From Rhizomicrobium palustre (lineage in GTDB: Bacteria; Pseudomonadota; Alphaproteobacteria; Micropepsales; Micropepsaceae), in NCBI RefSeq assembly GCF_011761565.1, contig NZ_JAASRM010000001.1, positions 620,139-684,138 on the forward strand: a DNA stretch of 64,000 bases, read 5' to 3'. A program made the position numbers and the translations under genes. Below, piece after piece: positions 46,337-55,841 of the stretch. Below the pieces are notes generated by a model, which saw only the letters and a program-made list of their open reading frames with translations, was not told the DNA's origin and did not search any database. Position 1 is the stretch's first letter. Every line of letters starts with the position of its first letter.

Positions 46337-46356
46337 CTGGGGGCCAGCATACGGGA

Positions 46357-47976
46357 TCAGAGCGGTTTCTTCAGCGAGAGCTGCAGCATCGGGCCGCTTT
46401 TATCCTGCACACTGGTACGCGCCACATCGGATTCGCCACGCAGGCCTTTATAGAAAGCATCGCGCGTGGCACCGCCTGCCAGGCCTTGCAGATTAAGGTC
46501 AATTTCGTAAGACCCGGGCTTATACGCGACGAAGGCGCCGAGCGTTCCGCTTTCACCCGTCGTCGATAATTCGCTCACCTGATAAGCGGTCGAGCTGCCT
46601 GTAAATTGGCCGGTCAAACCGAAGCTGAGCTTCTGAGCGGGAAGATTATGAGAGAGCTTCAGCGAGACGGTTTGCGGCGTCTCACCAGACGCGGAGCGCG
46701 ACTGCTGCGTCACAGGATCGATCACCCGCGATGTATTCCAGCGGGCTTCGGAGGAAAGGTTCGTATGCGGCAGGCCGACCTCGGCCAGCGGCATGGACAC
46801 CGCTACCGCGAGGCTTTTGCGATCGACCAGCGGGGTGGTCGCGGGCGCTTGCACACCGCCCACCACAGCAAATTCCGTTACCGTACCTTTGCTCGCGGCG
46901 GTGTACGTCGCCGAGAGATTGGCGGGACCAATGGTCTGCTGCAGCCGGGCTTCCATTTGCCAAGCATGATCAGGCTGGAAAGAGGAGGCATCCGCCTTGC
47001 CATCGGCCTGGCTATAGGTGGCAAAAGCACCTGCGTCATAAGGCGAGACGACATGTTCCACCTTGGCGCTGATCTGCGTATCGCGGAAAGGCGACATGCT
47101 CAGGCTGACATGCGGATCAACCGACTGGAAGGTGGCGGTATGCGCCGACTTATCCTGCCAGGAAATATTCGCCACGCGCGCGCTTGCGCCGCCTTCGACA
47201 TCAACACCCGGAAGGGGTGACCACTCGGCGCGGGCATAGAGCTTATGATCGGCGGTGCGCACGGAAGCCGAATTCGTCGTCGTCTTATCGCGCGAGGTAT
47301 CTTCGGTATTGGCGCCGACACTTTCGCCGCCAAGCCCCACCTTCACCGGATTGAGCGGAATGGTGAGATCGATTCGGCCGGTGCGGTTTTCCGAGCGCAC
47401 CACATGCACCCCGGAATCGGCTGAACCGATGCTTTCAGCAGCGCGGTAATTGAGCGAGAGGGCGTTTTCGCCCGTGACCGAGAGCGCAGCTCCCTTGGGG
47501 CCGGCGATATCGGCGCGGACTTGGGCGCTGTCGCGATGCCAGAAGGCGTTCCAATTACCATCATCCTTACCCACCGCGGCCTTGGCCTCGGCTTTCACCG
47601 CACCTGCAGGCAGGCTGAGATTGAGGCTCGCCTTGGACGAGAGATCACTGGTGGGCTGGGGCGTGGACAAATCCAGAGCCACCGCCCCCTGCTTTAAAGT
47701 GATGGGGCCGTCATTCGAGCTGTCGCGCTGCGCCGTCTTGGGCTTGGCCTTGGCCTTTTTCTTCGGCTGCGGGTCCGGCGTTACTACCGTCGAGGGCGGC
47801 GCAATAGTCAGGTCGGGCGCGGGCTGCTCTGCGGCTGCAGCCGCCTGGAGGGCGGTCAAATCCAGCGTCGCTGGATCGACGGTCTGCTGCGCCACGGGAT
47901 CCTGCCCAAACGCTGCAGAAGCGCTGAGGAGGTATGCCAGGGCGGCAAGACGCCGCGGTGTACTCAACCTACGCAC
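46357..47976 (-). CDS. outer-membrane beta-barrel-like protein
   Basis: The 539-residue exported protein starts at GTG 47976, four bases after GGAAGG, giving MRRLSTPRRLAALAYLLSASAAFGQ as signal. An Ala/Pro/Lys-rich linker follows (about 30-75, with KKKAKAKPK). The rest consists of many alternating amphipathic strands rich in Ser, Thr, Gly, Asp and aromatic residues (VEHVVSPYDAGAFATYSQADG, MEARLQQTIGPANLSATYTAAS, LGAFVAYKPGSYEIDLNLQG). This is the style of outer-membrane beta-barrels. I recognise no porin family. The strands may instead build a long secreted beta-protein. The Xre gene runs toward it with 20 bases between stops. Confidence 0.6.
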   Translation of the reverse strand: MRRLSTPRRLAALAYLLSASAAFGQDPVAQQTVDPATLDLTALQAAAAAEQPAPDLTIAPPSTVVTPDPQPKKKAKAKPKTAQRDSSNDGPITLKQGAVALDLSTPQPTSDLSSKASLNLSLPAGAVKAEAKAAVGKDDGNWNAFWHRDSAQVRADIAGPKGAALSVTGENALSLNYRAAESIGSADSGVHVVRSENRTGRIDLTIPLNPVKVGLGGESVGANTEDTSRDKTTTNSASVRTADHKLYARAEWSPLPGVDVEGGASARVANISWQDKSAHTATFQSVDPHVSLSMSPFRDTQISAKVEHVVSPYDAGAFATYSQADGKADASSFQPDHAWQMEARLQQTIGPANLSATYTAASKGTVTEFAVVGGVQAPATTPLVDRKSLAVAVSMPLAEVGLPHTNLSSEARWNTSRVIDPVTQQSRSASGETPQTVSLKLSHNLPAQKLSFGLTGQFTGSSTAYQVSELSTTGESGTLGAFVAYKPGSYEIDLNLQGLAGGATRDAFYKGLRGESDVARTSVQDKSGPMLQLSLKKPL

Positions 47977-48090
47977 TATACCTTCCAACACCTTCTCTTC
48001 GTGCCTGACAATATCTTGTCGCCCGGCAAAAACTTGACTTCCGCCAGCCCGGTGACGGATGGTCCCCCTTCTTTTTAAGGAGCATACCCC

Positions 48091-50064
48091 GTGTCCGCGC
48101 CAGCTTCCTCCGATCATATCGTCATTACCCTGCCGGATGGCAAGACGCTGTCCTACCCCAAGGGTGTGACGGGAACGGAGATCGCGGCATCTATTGGCCC
48201 GGGGCTGGCTAAGGCGGCCTTAATCCTGACCGTCGACGGCAAGGAATATGATCTCTTCCGGCCCATCGAGCAGGACGCTCATATCCGCATCATCACTAAA
48301 AAAGACCCGGAATCCCTCGAATTAATCCGCCACGACGCCTCGCATGTGCTCGCCATGGCGGTGCAGGAACTTTTTCCGGGTACCCAGGTCACCATTGGCC
48401 CGGCCATCGAGGACGGCTTCTATTACGATTTCGCCAGAGATACCCCCTTCACCCCCGAGGATCTGGCGAAAATTGAAGCCAAGATGCACGAAATTGTGAA
48501 GGCCGATCTGCCGACCCGCCGCGAGGTCTGGCCGCGTGATAAGGCCATCCAGCACTTCAAGGACATCGGCGAGACCTACAAGGCCGAGCTGATCGAGAGC
48601 ATTCCGGCGGGCGAAGACGTTTCGCTCTATTGGCATGGCGATTGGCATGACCTCTGCCGCGGCCCGCACTTTGCCTCCACCGGCAAGATCGGCGATGCCT
48701 TCAAGCTGACCAAGATCGCGGGCGCCTATTGGCGCGGCGACGCCAAGAACGCGCAGTTGCAGCGCATCTATGGCACCGCCTGGCGCGACCAGAAGGAAAT
48801 GGCCGAGTATTTCCACCGTCTGGAAGAAGCCGAAAAGCGCGACCATCGCCGCCTCGGCCGCGAGATGGATCTGTTCCATCAGCAGGAAGAAGCCACCGGC
48901 CAAGTCTTCTGGCATGACCGCGGCTACACCCTGTGGCGCACGCTGGAAAACTTCGTCCGCCGCAAGATTTCCGCGGCTGGTTATATCGAGGTGAAGACTC
49001 CGCAGCTGATCGACCGCAAGCTGTGGGAAGCCTCCGGCCATTGGGAAAACTATCGCGCCAATATGTTCATCGCCGAGGTCGAGGACGAAGACAAAATCCT
49101 CGCCGTCAAGCCGATGAACTGCCCGGCGCATATCCAGATCTTCAAGGACGGGCTCAAATCCTATCGCGAGCTGCCGCTGCGCATGGCCGAATTCGGTTCC
49201 TGCCATCGCTATGAGCCCTCGGGCGCCTTGCATGGCATCATGCGCGTGCGCGCCTTCGTGCAGGACGACGCCCATATCTTCTGCACAGAAGACCAGATCA
49301 CCAGCGAATCCGCTTCCTTCTGCAAGCTGCTTCTGGAGATGTATAGCGATCTCGGCTTCACCGATGTGCGGGTGAAACTCTCCACAAGGCCGGAGGCCCG
49401 CATCGGCTCCGACGAGCTGTGGGATAAGGCGGAAAATGCTCTGGCTGATGCCATGAAGGCGGCCGAGCTGGAATACACCATCAATCCCGGCGAAGGAGCG
49501 TTCTACGGCCCGAAGCTGGAATTCGTGCTGCGCGACTGCATCGGCCGCGATTGGCAATGCGGCACCTTGCAGGTCGACTTCAACATGACCGCCCGGCTCG
49601 GCGCGAGCTATGTCGCCGAGGACGGCAGCCGTAAAACCCCGGTCATGCTGCACCGCGCGATTCTGGGCTCGCTGGAACGCTTCATCGGCATTCTGATCGA
49701 GCATTACGCCGGTAAATTCCCGACCTGGCTGGCCCCGGTTCAGGCCCGCATCATTCCGATCAGCGATAAGGTCACCGACTACGCCCTCGAGGTGCAGAAG
49801 AAGATCAAAGGGACCGTGGTCAGCAACGGCACGGCCGATTTGCGTGTGGATGTCGATTTCGCGGCCGAACGCATGCAAAAGAAGATTCGTGACGCCCAGC
49901 TCCAGAAAATTCCCTACATGCTGGTGGTTGGCGAGCGCGAAGCCGCGGAAGGCAAGGTCGCCGTCCGCCTGCGTTCCGGCAAGGATCTGGGCGCCATGCC
50001 GATCGAGGAATTCGTCAACCGGATCAAGACTGAAGCCGAGACCCGCAAGGATTTTGCGGAATAA
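48091..50064 (+). CDS. thrS: threonine--tRNA ligase
   Basis: The 657-residue class II synthetase charges tRNA-Thr. It has an N-terminal TGS domain ([21 protein letters not shown]), the second editing domain with [17 protein letters not shown] and [20 protein letters not shown] (zinc-type His/Cys editing pocket), and a catalytic core with motif 2 and motif 3. A C-terminal anticodon-binding domain completes it ([19 protein letters not shown]). The GTG start has AAGGAG eight bases upstream. All domains are intact. Whether it is autoregulated by a leader is not visible. Confidence 0.97.
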   Translation: MSAPASSDHIVITLPDGKTLSYPKGVTGTEIAASIGPGLAKAALILTVDGKEYDLFRPIEQDAHIRIITKKDPESLELIRHDASHVLAMAVQELFPGTQVTIGPAIEDGFYYDFARDTPFTPEDLAKIEAKMHEIVKADLPTRREVWPRDKAIQHFKDIGETYKAELIESIPAGEDVSLYWHGDWHDLCRGPHFASTGKIGDAFKLTKIAGAYWRGDAKNAQLQRIYGTAWRDQKEMAEYFHRLEEAEKRDHRRLGREMDLFHQQEEATGQVFWHDRGYTLWRTLENFVRRKISAAGYIEVKTPQLIDRKLWEASGHWENYRANMFIAEVEDEDKILAVKPMNCPAHIQIFKDGLKSYRELPLRMAEFGSCHRYEPSGALHGIMRVRAFVQDDAHIFCTEDQITSESASFCKLLLEMYSDLGFTDVRVKLSTRPEARIGSDELWDKAENALADAMKAAELEYTINPGEGAFYGPKLEFVLRDCIGRDWQCGTLQVDFNMTARLGASYVAEDGSRKTPVMLHRAILGSLERFIGILIEHYAGKFPTWLAPVQARIIPISDKVTDYALEVQKKIKGTVVSNGTADLRVDVDFAAERMQKKIRDAQLQKIPYMLVVGEREAAEGKVAVRLRSGKDLGAMPIEEFVNRIKTEAETRKDFAE

Positions 50065-50077
50065 TTGCTGAAGGTAG

Positions 50078-50102
50078 GGCGCTCTCGCAGACCGGGAGCG
50101 CC
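50078..50102 (+). terminator. hairpin after thrS (weak terminator candidate)
   Basis: GGCGCTC (50078-50084) pairs with GAGCGCC (50096-50102), but no T-run follows, so rho-independent stop is doubtful. It may be a processing or attenuation hairpin in the thrS-infC gap. Confidence 0.35.
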
Positions 50103-50335
50103 TCTCCCATCCCCAGAAAATCCCCTTAAATCGGCGCCGCCGCGCGTGTCTATCCCGCGACAACATCGCGAAATTGCGGCTTAACCCTTGCGAAACGGTT
50201 TGGCATTCCTATTCTGTGCCCCGTAAAGCGGCTCAACGGCCGACTTTCGGAGGAAACCCTTGCGCGCATAAGACGAAACAACGTTTGGCGAGGCAGGCAA
50301 ACCCTCACCAAGCGAAAGCGGCGCGCGGCGTAATG

Positions 50336-50352
50336 AAGGAGAGAGAGTCATA
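50336..50352 (+). promoter_or_regulatory. infC ribosome site with non-canonical AUA start
   Basis: AAGGAG (50336-50341), an eight-base spacer and ATA (50350-50352) precede GCCCCCCCAAGACGG. There is no ATG, GTG or TTG in frame between the in-frame TAA at 50269 and this ATA. This fits the known use of rare AUU/AUA-like starts in infC, which let IF3 limit its own synthesis. Confidence 0.75.
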
Positions 50353-50898
50353 GCCCCCCCAAGACGGTTTTCACCGCAGGATCGTGCTCCTGCCAAAGAC
50401 GGTCCCCGCATCAACGAAGAGATTTTCGCGCGGACCATGCTGCTGATCGGCGACGATGGCCATAAGTATGGCGAGATCGGCACCGACGAGGCGCGCGCCA
50501 TCGCCGAAGAAAAAGGCCTGGATCTGGTGGAAGTCTCCCCGGATAACGCCCCTCCCGTGGTCAAGCTGATGGACTACGGCAAGTTCAAATACGAACAGCA
50601 GAAGAAGGCCGCCGAAGCCCGTAAGAAGCAGAAGGTCATCGAGATCAAAGAGATCAAGATGCGCCCCACCATCGACGATCACGATTACGACGTGAAGATG
50701 AAGGCGATGCGCCGCTTCTTCGATGACGGCGATAAGGTGAAGGTCACGCTGCGCTTCCGCGGCCGTGAAATGGCTCACCAGAACCTCGGCATGGAGCTGA
50801 TGAACCGCATCCAGAAGGACACTGAAACCTTCGCAAAGATGGAACAGTGGCCGAAACTGGAAGGCCGTCAGATGATGATGGTCTTGGCGCCGCGCTAA
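50350..50898 (+). CDS. infC: translation initiation factor IF-3 (AUA start)
   Basis: The 182-residue IF3 has the N-domain [32 protein letters not shown], linker helix [22 protein letters not shown] and C-domain [42 protein letters not shown]. It binds the 30S subunit, keeps ribosomes apart and checks the start codon. ATG 50437 would remove the first N-domain strand, so I place the start at ATA 50350, which has a good Shine-Dalgarno and no ordinary alternative. A perfect-stem terminator follows, so rpmI-rplT are not in this transcript, unlike the usual infC-rpmI-rplT order. Confidence 0.92.
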   Translation: MAPPRRFSPQDRAPAKDGPRINEEIFARTMLLIGDDGHKYGEIGTDEARAIAEEKGLDLVEVSPDNAPPVVKLMDYGKFKYEQQKKAAEARKKQKVIEIKEIKMRPTIDDHDYDVKMKAMRRFFDDGDKVKVTLRFRGREMAHQNLGMELMNRIQKDTETFAKMEQWPKLEGRQMMMVLAPR

Positions 50899-50921
50899 GC
50901 TCACCCAAGCTTTCAAGACGA

Positions 50922-50957
50922 CAAAACCCTCGAGCCGAGCTCGAGGGTTTTGCTTTT
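50922..50957. terminator. strong intrinsic terminator after infC (shared with the convergent gene)
   Basis: A perfect 14-bp stem (50922-50935 with 50939-50952, loop CGA) contains the terminal A/T pairs, and CTTTT follows on the plus strand. It lies between convergent infC and the minus-strand lipoprotein gene. Confidence 0.9.
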
Positions 50958-50982
50958 CTGCCCCCTTGAAGACAGCCCCCAA

Positions 50983-51597
50983 CTAGAAGAATCGCGACGC
51001 CGTTTTGGTCACCGAATTGCCGATATCCTGCAGCGGGCCGAGCGGGCTGATCTGATCGTGCATTTCGTCAATGCGCGGACGCCCGCTCATCAGCTTATAG
51101 GCCACGCGGCCATCCTGCATCAGCAGCACCACTTCCGCCGCCCAGCCGCTATCGACCGTGCGCCGCTCAAAGCCCAGAAGGTCGAGGAAGAAGTTGCCCG
51201 TCCGCCTTGTCTCGACATGCTGGGGATGGAACACGAAAGCCGAGCAGCGGTCCTGCGCCTCGATGCAGGCCTGCACCTGCGGCGCCAGACGGTCATAAGA
51301 CATAGTATTGCGCGGCATGAACCGCTCGATCACCCCGAGATAGCTGAGGATTTCCACATTCGGGGTGGTCGCGGTGTCGAAGCCCAGCTTGGGCAGATCG
51401 GTCAATCGGGTGTTGCCCGGCGTGACATCGGCATAAGCCGCCTGGACCTGCTCGTAGCTTTGGAAGCTGTTCGAAGATACCTTAGATTCATGCGGAAGAA
51501 GACCTAAGCCGCCGCACCCCACCAGCGAAAACATGAAAACCGCGCTGACAAAAATCTTCAGCCCACGGCTCGTGCCGCTTACGACCCCGTTGTCCAT
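50983..51597 (-). CDS. lipoprotein of unknown function
   Basis: The roughly 204-residue protein has a lipobox (FSLVGCGG) and a Ser-rich spacer. A domain follows with SYEQVQAAYADVTPGNTRLTDLPKLGFDT, SYLGVIERFMPRNTMSYDRLAPQVQACIEAQDRCSAFVFHPQHVETRR and LLMQDGRVAYKLMSGRP. The first piece, where a short loop precedes a Leu-rich FDT segment, resembles small SmpA/OmlA-like lipoprotein domains that help outer-membrane assembly, but this is tentative. GGTGGGG precedes ATG 51597. Confidence 0.6.
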   Translation of the reverse strand: MDNGVVSGTSRGLKIFVSAVFMFSLVGCGGLGLLPHESKVSSNSFQSYEQVQAAYADVTPGNTRLTDLPKLGFDTATTPNVEILSYLGVIERFMPRNTMSYDRLAPQVQACIEAQDRCSAFVFHPQHVETRRTGNFFLDLLGFERRTVDSGWAAEVVLLMQDGRVAYKLMSGRPRIDEMHDQISPLGPLQDIGNSVTKTASRFF

Positions 51598-51788
51598 AAT
51601 CCCCACCACGCCCAGACATTAAGGTTTTATTTACGATTGAGCGTATCGAACTTTGTTCAGATTGGGAAGATGAATGGCGAAATCGAGGCAAATTTCGCAC
51701 AAATGTCGTTAATCTGAAGCAGGGCTATGCCCCAGCCGGGGTGTTGACAGCTATGGTATTCTTTCCTGTCCCCTCCCGAGATCAGCAC

Positions 51789-52712
51789 ATGCGCGCCCGC
51801 GCCCTTTCCCTAAGCCTTTTCGCCATCGCCCATTTTCTCTGCCCAGCCGAGGCCGCGCCCAAGGTGTTGGCGACCTTGAAGCCGGTGCATTCTCTGGTGG
51901 CGGGCGTGATGGCGGGCGCGGGTACGCCGGAGCTTCTGGTTGGCGGGGCGCTGTCGGAGCATTCCTATGCCTTAAAGCCCTCTGACGCCCGCAAGATCGC
52001 CGAGGCTGATCTCGTGTTCGAGATCGGGCCGGATATGGAGACCTATCTTTCCGGGGCGCTGAGCGGGGCAGGCAGCAGGCTGGTCGTCTTAGAGAAGGCT
52101 CCGGGCGTGAAGCTTCTTGCGGCACGTAAAGGCGGGCTTTGGGGCGAGGATGAGGACCGTCATGCCGGTCATATGGGAGGACACAGCGAGCTGGCCGATC
52201 CCCATCTCTGGCTCGATCCGCAAAACGCCATCGCCATGACCCGCACCATTGCCGGAGCGCTCGCCAAGGCCGACCCCGCCCATGCCGGGCTTTACCGCGC
52301 CAATGCCGATAAACGAGTCGCCGAACTGACACGGCTGGACCAGGAGATTCGGGCGCAGCTCTCGCCCTTGAAAGCGGTGCCCTATCTCGTCTTCCACGAC
52401 GCTTATCACTATTTCGAGGCGCGGTATGGGCTTTCCCCAGCGGGCGCCATTACGGTCGCCCCGGATCGTCCGGTGGGCGCGCGGCGGCTTTCGGATTTGC
52501 GCGCCATGGTGGCGGGCGGCAAGGCGGTCTGCATTTTCCGCGAGCCCCAATTTCCCCCCAAGCTGATCGACACCCTGGACGCTGGCACCAAGGCCAAGAT
52601 TGGCGTCCTCGACCCCCTGGGCGCGGAGCTTACCCCAGGCCCAACCCTCTACCCGAGCCTGATGCGCCAGCTCGCCGCCTCGCTCAGTTCCTGCCTCAGC
52701 AAAAACCGTTAG
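51789..52712 (+). CDS. znuA: ZnuA-like metal ABC transporter substrate-binding protein
   Basis: The 307-residue periplasmic protein has a signal peptide (LFAIAHFLCPAEA) and a cluster A-I metal-binding fold. His ligands are visible in LKPVHSLVAG, GALSEHSYALKPSD and ELADPHLWLDPQNA, with HDAYHYFEARY further on. The His-rich loop DEDRHAGHMGGH is typical of zinc rather than manganese binders. It captures Zn2+ for import. ATG 51789 (MRARAL) is chosen because the frame upstream is not protein-like. No znuB or znuC partner lies in the next 12 kb, which is unusual. Confidence 0.86.
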   Translation: MRARALSLSLFAIAHFLCPAEAAPKVLATLKPVHSLVAGVMAGAGTPELLVGGALSEHSYALKPSDARKIAEADLVFEIGPDMETYLSGALSGAGSRLVVLEKAPGVKLLAARKGGLWGEDEDRHAGHMGGHSELADPHLWLDPQNAIAMTRTIAGALAKADPAHAGLYRANADKRVAELTRLDQEIRAQLSPLKAVPYLVFHDAYHYFEARYGLSPAGAITVAPDRPVGARRLSDLRAMVAGGKAVCIFREPQFPPKLIDTLDAGTKAKIGVLDPLGAELTPGPTLYPSLMRQLAASLSSCLSKNR

Positions 52713-52784
52713 CCTTGACCACAAGGCAAGGGTATTGGTTCTGACGCGCCGGTCCTGCCGTCTCTAGCCATCCCGTTCCGCCCA

Positions 52785-53762
52785 ATGCTGAAGACCTATA
52801 TGCCGCTGCATGGCGGCCTCAGAATTGTTCCCGATGCTGACAGCACGGCGGTACCGCCGGAGTCGCTGTGGATTGACCTGTTCGATCCCTCGCCAGAGGA
52901 ACGCCAGGCGGTGAACAATGCGCTGGGCGTGGACCTTCCGACCCGCGCCGACATGGAAGAGATCGAGGTCTCTTCGCGGCTTTATGCCGAGAACGGCGCC
53001 ATCTATATGACCGCGCTGGTGCTGGCCAATTCGGGCACGGAAAATCCCGTCGCGGGTGTGGTGACCTTCGCCCTGGTCCGCAACACGCTGATCACCATCC
53101 GCTATACCGAGCCGCAGCCCTTCCGCACCTTCGAGGCGCGCTGCCGCCGCGGCACCGTGCCTGCGAGCAAGGCGGAGAATGTTCTCCTCGATCTTCTCGA
53201 CGTCATCATCGACCGCCTCGCCGATATTCAAGAGCGGGCCTCGGCCGAGATCGAACGCATCAGCCGCGATATCTTCGATCCCGACAATTCCGCCCATCCC
53301 ATCAGCAGCCACGAATTCCAGGAAGTGCTGCGGGCGCTGGGCCGCAAGCATGATCTCGCCGGGAAAATCCGCGAGAGCCTTCTGACGCTGGCCCGCATGC
53401 TCGCCTTCCTGCAGCAGGCGATGGACAACAAGGACAACAAGGACGTTCTTCCGCATGTGAAGACGCTGACCCGCGACGTGAACTCGTTGCAGGATCATCT
53501 CAACTATCTCACCAGCCGCCTTTCTTACCTGTTGGACGCGACGCTGGGCCTGATCAACATCGACCAGAATAACATCATCAAAATCATGTCGGTGGCGGCG
53601 ATGGTGTTCCTGCCGCCGACCCTCTTCGCCTCGATCTGGGGCATGAACTTCCAGGAAATGCCGGAGCTGCATTCCCATTTCGGCTATCCCATCGCCTGGA
53701 TCGTCATGATCGTGTCGGCCATCGTCCCCTATATCTGGTTCAAGCGTAAAGGCTGGCTTTGA
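52785..53762 (+). CDS. corA: CorA family divalent cation transporter
   Basis: The 325-residue protein is of normal CorA length. It has an N-terminal cytoplasmic alpha/beta domain, a long coiled helix (DVIIDRLADIQERASAEIERISRDIFD) and two C-terminal membrane helices around VAAMVFLPPTLFASIWGMNFQEMPE with the signature GMN. It carries Mg2+ (and Co2+/Ni2+) as a pentamer. KRKGWL at the end is a typical basic tail. Its stop overlaps the start of the EamA gene (TTGA). Confidence 0.93.
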   Translation: MLKTYMPLHGGLRIVPDADSTAVPPESLWIDLFDPSPEERQAVNNALGVDLPTRADMEEIEVSSRLYAENGAIYMTALVLANSGTENPVAGVVTFALVRNTLITIRYTEPQPFRTFEARCRRGTVPASKAENVLLDLLDVIIDRLADIQERASAEIERISRDIFDPDNSAHPISSHEFQEVLRALGRKHDLAGKIRESLLTLARMLAFLQQAMDNKDNKDVLPHVKTLTRDVNSLQDHLNYLTSRLSYLLDATLGLINIDQNNIIKIMSVAAMVFLPPTLFASIWGMNFQEMPELHSHFGYPIAWIVMIVSAIVPYIWFKRKGWL

Positions 53763-54661
53763 AAAACCCTCCTCTGGCGATTGCGCTGAAACTGGCGCAG
53801 ACGCTGTTCTTTTCGCTCATGTATGCCTCGATCAAGCTTGCCGGCCCCGCGCCTTTAGGCGAGGTCGTGTTCTTTCGCGGCTTCTTCGCACTGGTGCCGC
53901 TGCTTGCCTGGACCTTCTATACGGTGGGCCCGCGCGCGGCGATCAAGACGCAGCGCCCGCTTTATCATGTGGTGCGCGGCACGGTGGGCGTTGCCGCCAT
54001 GTTCCTGAACTTCGCCGCCCTGGCGCTTCTGCCGCTCGCCACCGTGACCGCCTTTTCCTTCATGCAGCCGATCTTCGCCGTGATCCTGGCGGCGCTGTTC
54101 CTGAAGGAGATTGTCGGGCCTTGGCGCTGGGGCGCGGTGGCGGCGGGCTTCATCGGTGTACTGATGATGATCGAGCCCCATGGCGGGCTCATGGCGGTGC
54201 TGCAATTGCAGCTTTCCGCTGGCGTGGTCTATGCCCTGCTCTTCTCGTTCCTCTCCGCCGTGGTGGTGGTGTGGATCCGCCAGATGAGCACGACGGAAAG
54301 AAGCGAAGCCATCGTCTTCTATTTCATGAGCGCTTGCGCGGTGATCGGCATCATCACCATGGCCTTCCAGCACAATGTCTTCACCTTCCACACCTGCCTG
54401 TGGCTCGTTCTGTGCGGCCTCTTCGGCGGCGTGGGCCAAACGCTGATGACCTACTCCTATCGCTATGGCGAACCATCGCTGCTAGCGCCCTTCGATTACG
54501 TCTCCATGGTCTGGGCGATGATCCTGGGCTGGTTCCTGTTCGGGGAAATGCCCGAGAACCTGGTGCTGTGGGGCGCAGGCGTGGTGATCGTCTCCGGTCT
54601 CTTCATCGCTTGGCGCGAACATCGCCATCGCATCGAAGTGCCGCGCGAGACGGTGAGCTGA
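53759..54661 (+). CDS. EamA/DMT family transporter
   Basis: The 300-residue protein has ten membrane helices in two EamA repeats (ALKLAQTLFFSLMYASIKLA and LLSFLSAVVVVWIRQMS start the halves). Drug/metabolite transporters of this type move amino acids, nucleosides or similar molecules; no substrate is readable. It begins at TTG 53759 inside the corA stop, so it is translationally linked to corA. The C-terminal tail is Arg/His-rich and soluble. Confidence 0.85.
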   Translation: MKNPPLAIALKLAQTLFFSLMYASIKLAGPAPLGEVVFFRGFFALVPLLAWTFYTVGPRAAIKTQRPLYHVVRGTVGVAAMFLNFAALALLPLATVTAFSFMQPIFAVILAALFLKEIVGPWRWGAVAAGFIGVLMMIEPHGGLMAVLQLQLSAGVVYALLFSFLSAVVVVWIRQMSTTERSEAIVFYFMSACAVIGIITMAFQHNVFTFHTCLWLVLCGLFGGVGQTLMTYSYRYGEPSLLAPFDYVSMVWAMILGWFLFGEMPENLVLWGAGVVIVSGLFIAWREHRHRIEVPRETVS

Positions 54662-54914
54662 ACCTTGCCGGTATCTAGCTAAAACATTTCCGCTTACTAT
54701 CACTGAGCTTACAGAGGGCTCGATTTCACGGCCTCAGCGCAAAACAAAAAACGTGAAAACAAACCCGGCATTTTTCCCGTAAGCTTTTGGCGAGGCGGAA
54801 TTTTCGCCTTGCTAGGCGCAGCGGCTCCACGAGCATGAACAGCGCCAGTATTTTGAAAAAATTTTTCGCCTCCATTCAGCTAACAACTTTAGATGGGGGC
54901 GACAGAGCGGATGT

Positions 54915-55841
54915 TCAAGCGGCTGCGCCAAACAGTCCGGCGATAGCGCGCGCCCGCTCTTTGGCAACGGCGAGGAGAATACGCGGATTGCGTCGCAAGA
55001 CGCCGATGGCATTGGGCACGAAGCCAGGGCCATACGGCACATAGACCCGCACGGGAACGCCTCCCGCCTTGGCCCAGGCGAGTAAAGGTTTCGCGGGCAT
55101 ACCGAGCAGGATTTCGATTTCGCAAGAAACGCGCGCAGCTTTCAGCCGCTTGATCGAGGCGCGGGCCAATTCCAGATCATGGGTGGCAACAGCGACATGG
55201 CGCGCGCCTTGGGCAAGGCGATCGATCACAGCAAGATACCCCGACGCGATATCGCGATGGGGATCGGCGGGATCGGGCCATTGGCCTTTGACCACACGCA
55301 CGGCCAAATTCTTTGACATCGCCCAATCGGCATCGCCAAGCGAGCGCTGCCAGCGCCCCGGCAAGGTTGTGCTGACATTTTCGGGCGGCAGAACACCCAG
55401 TAAGGCTTCGGTGAAGGCGTTGGAGCGATCGGCCACTTCGACGCCATGGGAGTCGCTGTGAAGGCGCAAACCGGCAGGAGCGACCTCGCGCGCGAGGGTG
55501 TGGGCAAGCTCAGGCGAGAAGCGCAAGGCTGGCGGCTTCAGCGAGATGTAGCTTTCGAACGGCACATCGCGAAGCGCGGTGATAGCGGCGCGATAGGGCG
55601 CGAGAATGTCGGCTTCTTCGCCCGCGTCCCAAAAACCAAGCGTAGTGGCATGGCCTTCATGAGCGAGGCGCGTGGCAACCGCGAGCGCATCGGTGATGGT
55701 TTCGCCCCCGGCATAAGGGGCGGCAGCTTTCTTGATCAGCGGCATTAAGAGCGCCGAAGTTTTGACAATGGCGACGTGTTTCAGGCGCTGCTTCAACGGC
55801 ACGGGCGGCGGCGCGGTATCGAAGAGGGCGGTATCGGCCAT
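54915..55841 (-). CDS. proline dehydrogenase-like protein
   Basis: The 308-residue protein resembles the PRODH (FAD-dependent TIM-barrel) family. It has SALLMPLIKKAAAPYAGG at the start, TLGFWDAGEEAD, SLKPPALRFSPEL, ATHDLELARASIKRL, EIEILLGMPAKPLLAW and VRVYVPYGPGFVPNAIGVLRRNPRIL, the last two equal to the classical strands near FAD and substrate. Only the minimal domain is present. In context (KamA, two ATP-grasp, GNAT) it may oxidise an amino-acid-derived intermediate rather than free proline. It overlaps the GNAT stop (TAATG), so it is the last gene of the cluster. Confidence 0.82.
   Translation of the reverse strand: MADTALFDTAPPPVPLKQRLKHVAIVKTSALLMPLIKKAAAPYAGGETITDALAVATRLAHEGHATTLGFWDAGEEADILAPYRAAITALRDVPFESYISLKPPALRFSPELAHTLAREVAPAGLRLHSDSHGVEVADRSNAFTEALLGVLPPENVSTTLPGRWQRSLGDADWAMSKNLAVRVVKGQWPDPADPHRDIASGYLAVIDRLAQGARHVAVATHDLELARASIKRLKAARVSCEIEILLGMPAKPLLAWAKAGGVPVRVYVPYGPGFVPNAIGVLRRNPRILLAVAKERARAIAGLFGAAA

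Noticed and set aside
48322..50166. 614-codon open frame on the minus strand
   Set aside because: It is antisense to thrS, has no family features, and covers the real gene completely.
50437..50898. ATG 50437 as the infC start
   Set aside because: It would remove the conserved first strand of the IF3 N-domain; ATA 50350 has a Shine-Dalgarno and completes it.
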